Shown here: positions 8,524-18,548 of the stretch, piece after piece
Position numbering within the stretch: position 1 is the first letter of the stretch
How the letters are laid out: every line of letters starts with the position of its first letter
Source of the DNA: Pseudohalocynthiibacter aestuariivivens
GTDB lineage: Bacteria; Pseudomonadota; Alphaproteobacteria; Rhodobacterales; Rhodobacteraceae
Direction: 5' to 3'
Length of the DNA stretch: 64,000 nt
Assembly: GCF_011040495.1 (NCBI RefSeq)
Contig: NZ_CP049040.1
Location: 1 to 64,000 of the forward strand
The notes under the pieces: generated by a model
The model's input: only the letters and a program-made list of their open reading frames with translations
Database searches by the model: none
What the model was told of the DNA's origin: nothing
Made by a program: the position numbers and the translations under genes

Positions 8524-9900
8524 CTACTCAGGTTGCCATACGCGATCTGTCCAGTGTTGCTCATGCCGCCGAGCAAACTCGGTAGTCGACGAAATGTTTG
8601 CCTCAGGGCTCAGGCTAGCGTGAGCGCAGGTTGCGACGACATCCTGATAGAAGGATCGGGCGACCGAGCGAGGTCCAGCAAAATTGGGAATCAGGTCGTC
8701 GAGCCGGTCAGCAATCCGATCGCCACGGGGAACCATGACGAAGCTAGGTGGCGACCCGTAAGTGTTGATCAGGATATATCGCCAGCTTGGATCGGCTGCA
8801 CCGGTACTGGGAAGCAGTTCCCAAGGGTTTGCGTCTCCACCGCCAGAAATCTCGGTATAGATGTCTTCCAGCGCCTGTGGTTTGCGCGCGATCAGGACAT
8901 ACGGGCCGAGTGCGGTGAGGCAGCCTGAGCGCTCATCGACGCCTATGCCAAGAAGCCTCTCGAGACGATGGCGGACGTTTAGGTCAAGACCAGCGCGGCC
9001 GGAGATAAACCACTTGAGTTGTCGAAGTGTGATTCCAACTGCAGTCGCGATTTCGGCGGGTGGGTTTGGCCAGCACTCGACGAGGTTCCGCAGCAGCGAG
9101 GCCACTTCTTCAAGACCGTCGCTAATTGGATCATCGTCGACGTCCATCCAGTCCCCATCTTGCTCATGCCCAGTGAGCAACCAAACCCCTCTGTCGAAGC
9201 CGTCGTGCTGGAAGTACCGTGGTTGCTTCGGCGGTATTGAGGCCTCTTGAGGATAGAGCCATTTGCCAGGGGTCCAATCCATCCCTTCGGTGGGACGTAA
9301 TTCGGCTTCGCGAACCGGGAGGGCAAGCCAATGCTCAATTTGCTGCCGCACTTTCGCAGGCGCAGAGCTGACTGCCCCACGCTGGCTGTCATAACGGTGG
9401 TCGCGAGCTGCATTTTCAACAAGCGCGAGCAACGCGTCTTTATCGGCCGTCTCGTTCCTGTTTCGGTTCAACAACCACCGGGCGGCGTCTTGTGCCGTGC
9501 GCAGTGCAGCTGGATGGGTCTTGTCTGCAGCGTCGGTAATCGCGAGATGCACGCCAATCTTCGCCAGGTCAGAAGCCAAACCGGGGGCGGCGGAGGCCAG
9601 GTGGCGATTAACCCGTAATGTGTCCGGCGATCCGCGCAGGCCTTCGGCTTGCGACCACGCCTCCTGCAGAACGGACAGGATGGGCCTTGGTTCATCAAGT
9701 GTTGAAAAGGTCATCCAGCGCAGGGGCAGGCCAGCCACGTTAAGGCCGTAAATCAATAGCGGGGAGAGGCCAAACGTCTCGGCGTCTGCGAGACTGATCG
9801 GATCCCGGACCGAAACGATACCATGTTTTTGATGCAGAAAAACAAACCGCGCTACGGCAACGTAGAAGAAATGCTCCCTGTTTACTTGATCGCTGTTCAC
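8524..9900 (-). CDS. Hypothetical protein with internal HTH-like segment, 458 aa
   Basis: A GTG start at 9900 lies 6 nt after AGGAG. Residues around 285-330 (IATAVGITLRQLKWFISG, then a VRHRLERLLGI helix) look like a degenerate XRE-type helix-turn-helix with its trailing helix. The remainder is not recognised. There are no membrane segments. It is followed at some distance by another unknown minus-strand gene (10091-11458). Both appear to be plasmid/defence-island cargo of unknown function. Confidence 0.55.
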   Translation of the reverse strand: MNSDQVNREHFFYVAVARFVFLHQKHGIVSVRDPISLADAETFGLSPLLIYGLNVAGLPLRWMTFSTLDEPRPILSVLQEAWSQAEGLRGSPDTLRVNRHLASAAPGLASDLAKIGVHLAITDAADKTHPAALRTAQDAARWLLNRNRNETADKDALLALVENAARDHRYDSQRGAVSSAPAKVRQQIEHWLALPVREAELRPTEGMDWTPGKWLYPQEASIPPKQPRYFQHDGFDRGVWLLTGHEQDGDWMDVDDDPISDGLEEVASLLRNLVECWPNPPAEIATAVGITLRQLKWFISGRAGLDLNVRHRLERLLGIGVDERSGCLTALGPYVLIARKPQALEDIYTEISGGGDANPWELLPSTGAADPSWRYILINTYGSPPSFVMVPRGDRIADRLDDLIPNFAGPRSVARSFYQDVVATCAHASLSPEANISSTTEFARRHEQHWTDRVWQPE

Positions 9901-10090
9901 ACTGAACTCCTAGTTCGTGTCTGTCCCCGTATTTGCCGGATCTGAACCCCATGAAAACTGCATGCACCAAGCTGAACGCAAATCTCAAATGGATTTGCGT
10001 ACTCAGCCTCACGAAGGTCCGCGATTCCTGCGATCCGCGAGAGCGCAGGAACTGATTCAAAGCTGTTGGATATGCCGCAGGCTATTGACC

Positions 10091-11458
10091 TCATGCTCTG
10101 AAACCCCGCAACCGTTCTTTGTCTCTGGGGTCGACGCCATTCATAATCGCCTCCACCTGAAGGAGGTGTTGTGAGGCACGCCTCAGGTCCCGCGAGATGA
10201 GCGCTTCAGTCCTTGTCAGGGCTCTGTCCTCGACTATCTCATGCCCTTCGTGCATTGCCCACCCAAGGAAACCCGCTTCGAAGCGCATTTTCGTTTCTGC
10301 GTCCAGGCGAAGTTCCTGCGTTGGCTCGCCGTCACGTATCCGAAGAACCTGAAAGTCGCGATGAAACCCTCCCCGCCAGTTCTCTTGCCGTTGGCCGGAT
10401 CTTTGCGACCTCTCTGGCATCGGTGTCAGTAAGACCTTCAGGTAGACATCCGGGTCGTCGATATTGATCAGTGCCAACGCCAGATCGAGCGGCTCGCCGA
10501 GTGTGCTGTGTGTCCAAATGTTTTGATCAAGGAGGTAGTTATCGCCTTCATGCGCCCAGTATTCGCCGTCAGGAATCCAGAACATAGGCCGATCATCGAG
10601 AAGGTCAGGCGCCGTAAACCCAATCGGTTCCCAAACCTGCATGAGTGGCTGGGACAGCCTGAACCGGACGCTCCCAAGTTCCGCAAATTGCTTCTGACCG
10701 AGATGCGGGGCCACTGCCGATGCTAGGCGCAGCGCCAGATCTAGATCGGTGACCGACGGCGTATCGCCCTCATCAAGAAGGACCCGCATCCCCTGAGATG
10801 CATGGTTTTCGTCAGGCATGCGCCCGTAGAACTCCGGAATAGACAGCACGCAATCGAAGGGGCCGACAACGATCCGAAGCGCATTGCAAGCACTCTGCGC
10901 CAAGGTGGGGTACAATTCGATGGAGTTCAGGTTTTGGATTGCGTTGAAGACGAGTTGCGCGGCGATCGGTTCCAGGTCGGATGCATAGGCTTCGGCGATG
11001 CCAATGGCGTCCCCATGATTCAAGATCAGTTTTGCGTAGATGGATGTCTCGCTGTACCCATTCCCTTCCACGACGCTGAGTTCTAATCCAATGATTGGAT
11101 CGCCTGCGTGCCGCATCGCAAATAGGGGGCGAATTTCTTCGATCAGATAGGCGAGGTCAATTCCATTCCCGGCGTTCTTCACTTCGGCCAAGCGCGCGGG
11201 AAATTCTTTAGCGCTTCGATTTATCGCGGGGATGAAGCCGGTGTTCTGCCCCGTCGGTAGGTGGGCTCGCTTGGTTTGCTTTGCTTTCAGCGCACCCCAG
11301 TTTGAGCCCGGCGAGATTGCGGCGGCAAGATCGTTCAAGAGTGTCAGCTTAGTGGGGCGATTTTCGGTGGTCCATCTTTCCAGAATTCGGTCGACGCCTT
11401 TTGACAGGCCTTCGAGCTTGATCGGGAAGGTTTCGACTGACTGCACATCAGTGTTCAT
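10091..11458 (-). CDS. Hypothetical protein, 455 aa
   Basis: The start is ambiguous. ATG 11458 lies 9 nt after AGAGGA and was chosen; ATG 11467 is nearer to GGAGG but further in frame. A region near the N-terminus, LTLLNDLAAAI then SPGSNWGALK, resembles the helical motif found at the start of many unknown alphaproteobacterial plasmid proteins. The rest is acidic and soluble, with no recognised catalytic motif. It ends 190 nt before the next minus-strand gene (8524-9900), so cotranscription is possible. Confidence 0.55.
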   Translation of the reverse strand: MNTDVQSVETFPIKLEGLSKGVDRILERWTTENRPTKLTLLNDLAAAISPGSNWGALKAKQTKRAHLPTGQNTGFIPAINRSAKEFPARLAEVKNAGNGIDLAYLIEEIRPLFAMRHAGDPIIGLELSVVEGNGYSETSIYAKLILNHGDAIGIAEAYASDLEPIAAQLVFNAIQNLNSIELYPTLAQSACNALRIVVGPFDCVLSIPEFYGRMPDENHASQGMRVLLDEGDTPSVTDLDLALRLASAVAPHLGQKQFAELGSVRFRLSQPLMQVWEPIGFTAPDLLDDRPMFWIPDGEYWAHEGDNYLLDQNIWTHSTLGEPLDLALALINIDDPDVYLKVLLTPMPERSQRSGQRQENWRGGFHRDFQVLRIRDGEPTQELRLDAETKMRFEAGFLGWAMHEGHEIVEDRALTRTEALISRDLRRASQHLLQVEAIMNGVDPRDKERLRGFRA

Positions 11459-11725
11459 TTTGCTCATTCCTCTGGCGTGCCTCCGAAACCAATTCAAGCC
11501 GTGGGCCCTATAGCAGGAGTCGGAAAGCGCGCAGCTGATTGAGCAAACCGATGAATGTCCAGAAACTCGGCAAACCAGGATCCAATGGGCCCGGATCAGG
11601 TTCGCTGGGTTGGTTTTCACCTGCTGCGCCGACCTGTACTTTACAGCGCGCCAGCCCCAAGTGAGTTTGTTGAGCCTACATCGTGGACGCTCGGCAAGCA
11701 ACTACTTGTGTGGCCCTCTCGATGG

Positions 11726-11930
11726 TCTTGGCCCTTCCTGCCCTTTGGACAGGACCGCGCCCTACTAGGTCGGCTGTACGCAGCCGCCCTCCCTGAGCTG
11801 AAACGCCGCCTCTCCCTGCGACGTGTCGCTGGCCGTGCAGTCTCCTCCGGCGCCAGCCCGACCAGCCGTCGCATGGTTGTGGCAACGCTCCATCTTGGCC
11901 GTTAGGGTTACGGTCGCTGGGGCAGGGGTG
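11726..11930 (+). repeat. Dispersed ~205-bp repeat, copy A
   Basis: This segment matches 29971-30175 in the same orientation at about 90% by eye, including an uninterrupted GAGCTGAAACGCCGCCTCTC core. The differences show no third-codon bias, so it does not look protein-coding. It lies in a 600-nt gap between the unknown gene ending upstream and the TerB operon. The two copies bracket the TerB operon, AbiE and the SOS operon. I see no terminal inverted repeats or target duplication. Nothing else gene-like is evident in 11459-12066. Confidence 0.75.
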
Positions 11931-12066
11931 TGCCCTCAACGATGTGAACAGATGTATGTGGCCATCAGCCCAACCAAGCATAAAGCATGGGAAATGCTTC
12001 AACCATGACGTTAGTCGTTGCAAAGATGGCTGTGCAAAATAGTGTGGTTCGGAGAGGGTTCCGATA

Positions 12067-13223
12067 ATGTCTTCAATACTCAAATTTTTTCGAATTACAT
12101 TCTTTCTCGCCCTGTATTTTTTCTTATGCATGGTCGTGGTGACCATTATGCTTCAGGGTTGGCCGGTTGGCAGCCAGATGCTGTTTGCATTCGGTGTTCC
12201 TGTGATTCTGGTCTGGTGGCAAGAAAAACGGAAATCGAGGAAAGTCGCTGCAAAGGCGCAAGCCGAGGGGAGTTCTGAAAACCTACCCCCTCGACCTGAT
12301 CCGGTGCCGCGCCCAAGTGCCTACGACAAGCGTATCGAGCGTGAGCGTACTCACCAAGCCAATGCGCCCAAAGCGCCGGCGACCGTTCAGGCCAATTCCC
12401 CACCAAAGAAGGACTACGCCGAAATCATTCGGGCTGGAAAGTCTACGACGCCGGCGGTTGCAGCGGCCGCTGAACGAAATCAGCCCTCGCGAGTGGTATC
12501 GAGCGTATCGTCCCGATCATCGAAAAGCGGGTGGGTCCCGTCTAATGAAACAGCTAGCGTGGCCGGCCGCAACATCGGAGGGATGGTCTATGTCGGCACG
12601 CCTCCCTTGCTGAACACCAAGGGCTATCGTGAAAAGTGCCGAGCCTATATCGATCCCTCGCTGCAAGTGGCAAAGTTGGGTGCTGATGTTGCTGGCAGCG
12701 GGTTACCCTACTGGCCAAGCTACTCGGAAATCTCCCCGGAATGCAGAGCGACGTATCTCAATTGGCTTGCAGGTGGTCGAAAGGATGCATGGTTCGATGC
12801 CGGATATATGTTTCTCTATTTTTACGGCTTGGAACGCCGCTTTTTCGTCGATCAGTCAGAGGAAGACGCAAAGGCAATAGTTCAGGAGGTTCGTCGCTTA
12901 AAGTCACTTTACCACGACAATCACTCCGTTCAGCGTTATCTTGGTGAGTTTCTTGACGTAGCATTGATCGCTGTAACCGACCTCGACGCTATCGAGCCGA
13001 TTTTCGAGAAACAGGGGTGGGAGCTTCCGTTCTTACTCAAATACGCAATTGGAGCTCGAATCGACAAAGGCGAGAACCTAACGGCTGACTGGTTGCTCAG
13101 TTGGTTCATCTGCCATCCGGAAACAAATCTGAGAACTCCCGCGACGCGGTGCCGTGACGAGTTTCTCGCTCTTTTCCGTATGCGGTTTGATCAGCGTTTT
13201 CCTGATGGTCTCAAAGTGACTAA
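12067..13223 (+). pseudogene. TerB-N domain protein, 5' part of an IS-interrupted gene
   Basis: Starts at ATG 12067 after GGAGAGGG. Residues 8-52 contain two membrane segments. A Pro/Ala-rich linker follows, then a TerB-N domain from about residue 157 (VPSNETASVAGRNIGG, then YIDPSL and the WLAGGR..YMFLYFYGLERR helices). The frame runs into an IS at 13224 and would stop at 13278 within it. Joining base 13223 to 14589 continues the frame, giving 841 codons including the stop. The intact protein (TerB-N, TerB, TerB-C) would be a membrane-anchored member of Ter-type stress/defence systems, cotranscribed with a BrxD-like ATPase and a helicase. Confidence 0.85.
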
Positions 13224-14584
13224 CAGGCTGCTGAAGAAGTCGGCCTTGAAGGACGTTGTTCCTGCGGCCGCGATTTGACGGTGGTTTTAAGCGGCATCGG
13301 CGGCGGAGGCGGGGTCGTTGTTGCGTTCCCCGTCAGGCTGCCAGGAGTTTCGGCAGCCTCGCGAGGTTGCAGGCCGCCATGGTCATCGTGAACTGCGCGC
13401 GGACCCTGTCGAGGCCGCGGTGAACGGTCTGGGCCATGCCGCCCACGGTCTTGGCCCAGCCGAACGGTTCCTCGATCCTCTTCCGGTGCCGCTGGGACAA
13501 GGCGTAGCCGGGATGCTGGGTGGTCCGTCCGTCGATGGCGGAATGCCTGGCCTTCTGCGCGACGTGTGGCGTCACGACCATGCGCCTGAGCGCGGCAATG
13601 AAGTCGGCGCTGTCGTATCCCCTGTCGGCCCCGAGCGTCAGGCGCCGGGTTGAGCCCGGTGAGTGGCGATTGATCATCTCGAGCGCCGCCTTGCGCTCGC
13701 CATGGCCGTCGGCATGGGTCAGGTCCGCCTGCACGACCAGGCCGTTGCGGTTCTCCATCAGCGTATGGCCCATGAAGCACAGCATCGCCGCGGCGCCCGG
13801 CGCCTTCTTGTAGAGGCGGGCATCGGGGTCCGTCACCGACGCATGGGTCGCGTTCGAGCGCTTCTCGCCCCGGAAGTCCACTTCGGCGTTGCGGGGCTGG
13901 CGGGGCGTGTCGGGCATCGGCTGGGTCTCGGTCTGCTGGTCGGTGTCTGCGGGGGGCTCCTGGGTTGGCGGCGGCGGGCCTCCGGGATCGTCGTCGTGAT
14001 CGGGTGGCGGGCTGTCCTTCGCCTGAAAACTCTTCATGGAGGCCCACGCCTTGACCAGTGTGCCGTCGACCGAGAAGTGCTCGTCCGACAGCAGCGGCTT
14101 GACCGAAGGGTGCGCCAGGATCGCGGCCATGACCTTGCGCGACATGTCGGTCGTCAGCACCCGGTCGCGGTTCTTGCTGAACACCGTGGGGACCCACACG
14201 GCATCGTCGATCCCGAGCCCGACGAACCACCGGAACAGCAGGTTGTAATCCATCTGCTCCATCAACTGCCGCTCGGACCGGATCGAGAACAGGATCTGGA
14301 GAAGGCTCGCCCGGATCAGGCGCTCCGGCGCAATGGAGGGGCGACCGAAGTCGGTGTAGAGCGCACAGAACTCGGCATCGAGGCTCGCCAGCGCGTCGTT
14401 CACGATCTGCCGGATCTTGCGAAGTGGATGACCCGCTGGGACCCGCTCCTCAAGGTCCACATAGCTGAACAGCGATCCGCTCGCTTCGTCCGTCCCGCGC
14501 ATCGTCACCCTCACCGCCGCTGCCGTGCCGGAAGTGAATCATGTTCTCAAAACCGCGTCGAGATCTGACTTTTTCAGCAGCCTG
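13224..14584 (-). mobile_element. IS5-family insertion sequence, 1361 bp, inside the TerB gene
   Basis: Terminal inverted repeats begin CAGGCTGCTGAARAAGTC at both ends: CAGGCTGCTGAAGAAGTC on the left, CAGGCTGCTGAAAAAGTC on the reverse complement of the right. The flanking duplication is CTAA (13220-13223 and 14585-14588), matching the YTAR target preference of IS5 elements. The single transposase gene is on the minus strand. Precise excision with one CTAA left would restore the host gene frame. Confidence 0.92.
13333..14514 (-). CDS. IS5-family DDE transposase
   Basis: A 393-residue protein with an N-terminal transposase domain (FSYVDLEERVPAGHPLR, ERLIRASLLQ). The DDE core shows VDGTLVKAWAS (first Asp), LGADRGYDSADF (second Asp) and HRKRIEEPFGWAK (Glu). 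An acidic, Pro-rich insertion of ~60 residues follows the first Asp, as in several IS5 subgroups. The gene is intact. Confidence 0.92.
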   Translation of the reverse strand: MRVTMRGTDEASGSLFSYVDLEERVPAGHPLRKIRQIVNDALASLDAEFCALYTDFGRPSIAPERLIRASLLQILFSIRSERQLMEQMDYNLLFRWFVGLGIDDAVWVPTVFSKNRDRVLTTDMSRKVMAAILAHPSVKPLLSDEHFSVDGTLVKAWASMKSFQAKDSPPPDHDDDPGGPPPPTQEPPADTDQQTETQPMPDTPRQPRNAEVDFRGEKRSNATHASVTDPDARLYKKAPGAAAMLCFMGHTLMENRNGLVVQADLTHADGHGERKAALEMINRHSPGSTRRLTLGADRGYDSADFIAALRRMVVTPHVAQKARHSAIDGRTTQHPGYALSQRHRKRIEEPFGWAKTVGGMAQTVHRGLDRVRAQFTMTMAACNLARLPKLLAA

Positions 14585-15954
14585 CTAAACCCCGGAAATC
14601 ACTCACGGCATCCTATCGAGCCGCTTCCAGCGAGTTTCAGGGGTCTGCCAACCCAACCGTTGATGGCAAGCCGGTCCCGGATATTTCCGGCCTGCGCAAA
14701 CCGGTCGAGATTGCCCAGGAATTGGCTGACGAGGTAATGAACGACCTCGACAAGCTCAGTCGCTTCCTGGGCCGAAACCCTGATGGCCGCGGAAGCGTGG
14801 AAGCGCATGCCTTATTGCCCTCTGAACTGTGGGAGGCCTTCCCATCGGAGGAAATGAACCGCTTGAAATCTTGGGCTGCCGATATCGTCGATCGGGGGGG
14901 ATTGGTGCCGCTTGAGGAAGTGATCGGACGACTGGAGGGAGAAACGGACGAGAAGATCGGGAAACGGCAAATGACAGGAGCGGCCGACGCGCTCGCGCGC
15001 CTCGGTTTCGGTCTGGCGCCCGACCCTCGGTTTGCGCTCCGGTCGCCCAAGGCGGAAGAGCCTGTTGTGCTGTTTCGTCTGGGCGAACCCATCGAAAGAC
15101 TGGAGGACGTTTCCGACAGCTATCGAAGCTCCTTGATGGAATTGGCACTTGGATCGTTCGTCGCACATGCGGATGGCCGCGTCGCGGAGCCTGAACGCAG
15201 GGCGCTGGAAAATCAAGTTTCTGCCGCGGGCCTGAGCGATCAGGAACGCCGCAGACTGCGTGCAAACCTTGAATGGTTCCTCGCTGTGCCACCGGACATG
15301 ACGCTTCTGCGGAGAAAACTGAAGGAGGTCGGGCAAGATAGCCAGGCTGCCATCCGCGCAGCGCTGATTGGTGCAGCACATGCCGACGGGATTATTCACT
15401 CCGACGAAGTCGCGAGCATCGAGAAAGTCTACAAGGCTTTGGGCCTTGACCCTGTGCTTGCCTACTCGGACCTGCATGCTGGCGAAGTCGTAGATGGTCC
15501 CCGCACTGTTCGTGCCTCGCAACCGGGTCGCCCAGGCGAAGCGATACCCGAACCTGAAAAAGCCAGCGGCCCAAAACTTGATGCTTCGCGGATCGCGGCG
15601 ATCCGTTCGGACACCGAGCGCGTGTCGTCGGTCCTAGGACAGATTTTCGATGTCGAAGAGGAAGAAAGCGGTGTCTCCGCGACTGCCAACCAAAGCCAGT
15701 TGGCAGCACTTGACCCGAAACACGGCGCCCTTGTTCTAGACCTGATTGATCGTGAGCATTTGTCTGAAGCCGAGTTCGAAAATATCTGTGCCTCGCATGG
15801 TTTGATGGCGTCCGGGGCTTTGGAAGTCATGAATGAATGGGCCTTTGAGACTTACGATGAAGCGCTTCTCGACGAGTATGATGGATATGACGTGTCTCCG
15901 GACATTGCAGAGGCGGTAAAAGAAAAGATGAGTGCGGAGGGCAGGGATGTCTAA
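14585..15954 (+). pseudogene. TerB and TerB-C domains, 3' part of the IS-interrupted gene
   Basis: Continues the frame of 12067-13223 after the IS and its CTAA duplication. A TerB-like helical domain is visible around the ELALGSFVAHADGRVAEPE segment and its repeat IGAAHADGIIHSDEVASIEKVY; both carry the HADG/DGxx-E acidic motif of TerB, which in related proteins binds metal. A TerB-C domain with YDEALLDEYDGYDV ends the protein. Its stop (15952-15954) overlaps the next gene's ATG by 8 nt. A TTG at 14722 could in principle start a truncated product, but no good ribosome site is seen. Confidence 0.82.
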
Positions 15955-16650
15955 GTTGAAACCACGTGAACGCGATGCAATCGTACAGGCGCTTCGGGCC
16001 GGGGTCGTGCCCAAGCTCGGTTTGCGCCATATTCAGGTTGGCCGCGTCCGGGAAATTGAAGAGCTCGTCAAAGACATGGACCGGATATCCGATGGAGGCT
16101 CGGCCATCCGGTTCATCATCGGCGAATACGGATCGGGCAAGACTTTTTTCATGAACCTGATCCGCCTCGTGGCTCTGGAGAAAGGCCTGGTCGTGATGTT
16201 CGCGGATCTGGCGCCTGATCGCCGCATTCACGCGACCGGCGGACAAGCTCGGGGGCTGTATGCCGAGATGGCCCGAAATCTGTCGACGCGGACAAAGCCT
16301 GATGGTGGAGCATTGGCCAGCGTGGTGGAGCGGTTTGTCAGCCAGGCGCACCGAGATGCTGAAGAACGGGATTTGCCCACGGGGACCGTCATTCGTGAAC
16401 GCCTTGGCCACTTCGAAGAACTTACCGGGGGGTTTGAGTTCGCGGAAGTCATCCGCCGATATTGGGAAGGCCATGAAACTGGTGACGACGAGTTGAAATC
16501 CGCAGCCCTGAGATGGCTGCGCGGTGAATTCGCGACACGCACCGACGCGCGCAAAGCACTTGGTGTGCGAACGATCATCGACGACGCCAGTGTCTATGAC
16601 CATCTGAAGCTTATGTCGGCATTCGTGTGCGAGGCCGGTTATAAAGGATT
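15947..16650 (+). pseudogene. BrxD-like P-loop ATPase (DUF2791), 5' part of an IS-interrupted gene
   Basis: ATG 15947 overlaps the TerB stop. Walker A is GEYGSGKT at residues 59-66, after the family's N-terminal LKPRERDAIVQALRAG segment. The frame is cut at residue ~234 (GYKG) by an IS at 16651. Joining 16650 to 17940 gives 436 codons including the stop and recreates GYKGLLVGLDEMVNL, which contains Walker B. BrxD-family ATPases occur in BREX type II and in related TerB/helicase modules; their partner is the downstream DEAD/DEAH helicase. Confidence 0.85.
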
Positions 16651-17935
16651 GGGCACCTCGATTTTTGACTGTTTCTGCTCGGGTGTTGTGCTGTCAGCCG
16701 CATGAGGCGCGCGTGTTGTCAGCCGATGTCGCCTTGGAGCGCCCCAAGGCCTACGGCCCCCCGCCTTTGATGTGTTGCTTTTCCGGCCGTGCGGCCTGAT
16801 TTCCGCGCCCCGGGGTCACGCCGGGCACGGGCTCAGGCGTCGCAACTGGCCGAGACGTCGCATATTGTAGGCGAGGTTCGTCATCCCGATCTTCGCCTTG
16901 GCCCGCACCATGCCAATCGTGCGCACCAGCTTGCCACCCATGTCGTTGGCCTGCGCGCCGAAGACATGCTCGACCCGCGCGCGCACCGCGGATTTCGTCC
17001 TGTTGCTGCCCTTGGCCTGTTCGGTCAACGGCTTGCCGCGTCTGCCCTTGCGGTGGATGTGGCTCTTCAATTTCAGGGCGCGCAGCTTGGTCTCTATCTC
17101 CTCGGATCGATAGGCCGGATCCGCCCAGACACCGGCGCCGGTATTGTTCCGCGTCAACAGGTGGTCCACCGCTTGGCTGTCGTGCAGGGCGGCATCGCTG
17201 ACGTGGTAGCGGCGCACGAGCTTGTGCTTGCGGTCCACATTCACGTGGTTCTTGTAGCCGTAATGGCTCTTGCCATGTTTCTTGGTCCAGCGCGCATCCA
17301 CATCCTTCTGACTGCGCTTCGCTGGCTTGTCGGCCCAATCCTCGGGCACCTCTCCGTTCTTGATCGCCTTGTTCTCATCGCGCGTATTGTGATTGCGAGG
17401 CACCGGAACGATGGACGCATCCAGGATCTGGCCGCCCCGCGCGATATAGCCCTGCCGCGACAGATAGTCGTCGAACTGGTTGAACAGCGCCTCGACCATG
17501 CCCGCCTGCGCCAACGCCTCGCGATACAGCCACACCGTCTTGGCGTCCGGCACACGATCCTGCAGGCCAAGCCCAAGAAACCGCATGAACGAGAGCCGGT
17601 CGCGCACCTGGTACTCGATCTGGTCGTCGGACAGGTTGTAAAGCGCGCTCAGCACCAGCGTCTTGAACATCAGCACCGCATCCATGGGCTTGCGTCCCGC
17701 GCGCGACTTGCGCTCCGCATCGGGCTTGCGCCAGACTCGCTCCAAGGTCGGGCGAAACTCTTCCCAGGGCACGACGGCGTCGATCTCGACCAGCGGGTCC
17801 TTCTTAGCGTCCAGACTCGCGTAGCGGTCTGAAAGATCAAAGAAACCCATCTGCGTCATCGTTACACCCCAAGCCGCGGAACACCCCGGCCGTCATACCG
17901 CAGCGGCAAGGTCAGGGCAATTTTTCGAGGCGCCC
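16651..17935 (-). mobile_element. IS5-group insertion sequence, 1285 bp, inside the BrxD-like gene
   Basis: The ends are short inverted repeats, GGGCACCTCGA on the left and GGGCGCCTCGA on the reverse complement of the right. The target duplication GATT is present at 16647-16650 and 17936-17939. It differs from the IS in the TerB gene in ends and transposase, so the two insertions were independent events. It sits only a few codons ahead of Walker B. Confidence 0.9.
16816..17859 (-). CDS. IS5-group transposase
   Basis: A 347-residue DDE transposase beginning MTQMGFFDLSDRY. Motifs typical of the IS5 group are PMDAVLMFKTLVL, the first catalytic Asp in ILDASIVPVPRNHN, the second in VWADPAYRSEE, and Glu in RARVEHVFG. 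The gene is uninterrupted. A second possible start is the ATG at 17850. Confidence 0.92.
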   Translation of the reverse strand: MTQMGFFDLSDRYASLDAKKDPLVEIDAVVPWEEFRPTLERVWRKPDAERKSRAGRKPMDAVLMFKTLVLSALYNLSDDQIEYQVRDRLSFMRFLGLGLQDRVPDAKTVWLYREALAQAGMVEALFNQFDDYLSRQGYIARGGQILDASIVPVPRNHNTRDENKAIKNGEVPEDWADKPAKRSQKDVDARWTKKHGKSHYGYKNHVNVDRKHKLVRRYHVSDAALHDSQAVDHLLTRNNTGAGVWADPAYRSEEIETKLRALKLKSHIHRKGRRGKPLTEQAKGSNRTKSAVRARVEHVFGAQANDMGGKLVRTIGMVRAKAKIGMTNLAYNMRRLGQLRRLSPCPA

Positions 17936-18543
17936 GATTGCTGGTTGGCCTCGACGAGATGGTGAATCTCTACAAGCTCACCTCGTCGCAAGCACGCAAT
18001 GCAAACTACGAACAGATCCTCCGGATCCTGAATGATGTACTACAAGGCAGTGCTGAGAACCTCGGTTTCCTTATGGGCGGTACCCCGGAGTTTCTGATGA
18101 ACACCCGTCGAGGGCTATACAGTTACGAAGCCCTTCAATCGCGTTTGGCCGAGAACACCTTCGCGCGAGACGGATTGGTCGACCTGTCAGGGCCTGTTGT
18201 CAGGCTGGCCAGCCTGACCCCGGAGGACCTTTTCGTTCTTCTGGCCAATGTCCGGCGGATCATGCAGGACGACGCCGGTGCTTTGCCGGACGACGCGCTC
18301 GAGGCCTTCATGGCCCATTGTTCGGATCGGATCGGCGAAGCCTACTTCCGAACGCCGCGCAATACGGTGACGGCCTTTGTGAACTTGCTTTCGGTGCTCG
18401 AGCAAAACCCCGGTGTCGAGTGGAGCGATCTGATCGAAAAGATCGAGGTCTCCGAAGACCTCGGCGAAGACATGACCGAGGTAGACGAGTCGACTGGTGC
18501 CCAAGACCCCGGTGGCGATGATCTGATCAGCTTCAAGCTCTGA
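17936..18543 (+). pseudogene. BrxD-like P-loop ATPase, 3' part
   Basis: Continues the 15947 frame after the IS and GATT duplication. It begins with the Walker B strand (LLVGLDEM), then GFLMGGTPEFL, a sensor-like loop, the LASLTPEDLFVLLANVRRI lid region and an acidic C-terminus ending FKL. The stop at 18541-18543 is 5 nt before the helicase ATG, so translation was probably coupled. Without the upstream half it lacks Walker A and should be inactive. Confidence 0.85.
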
Positions 18544-18548
18544 CGCTG

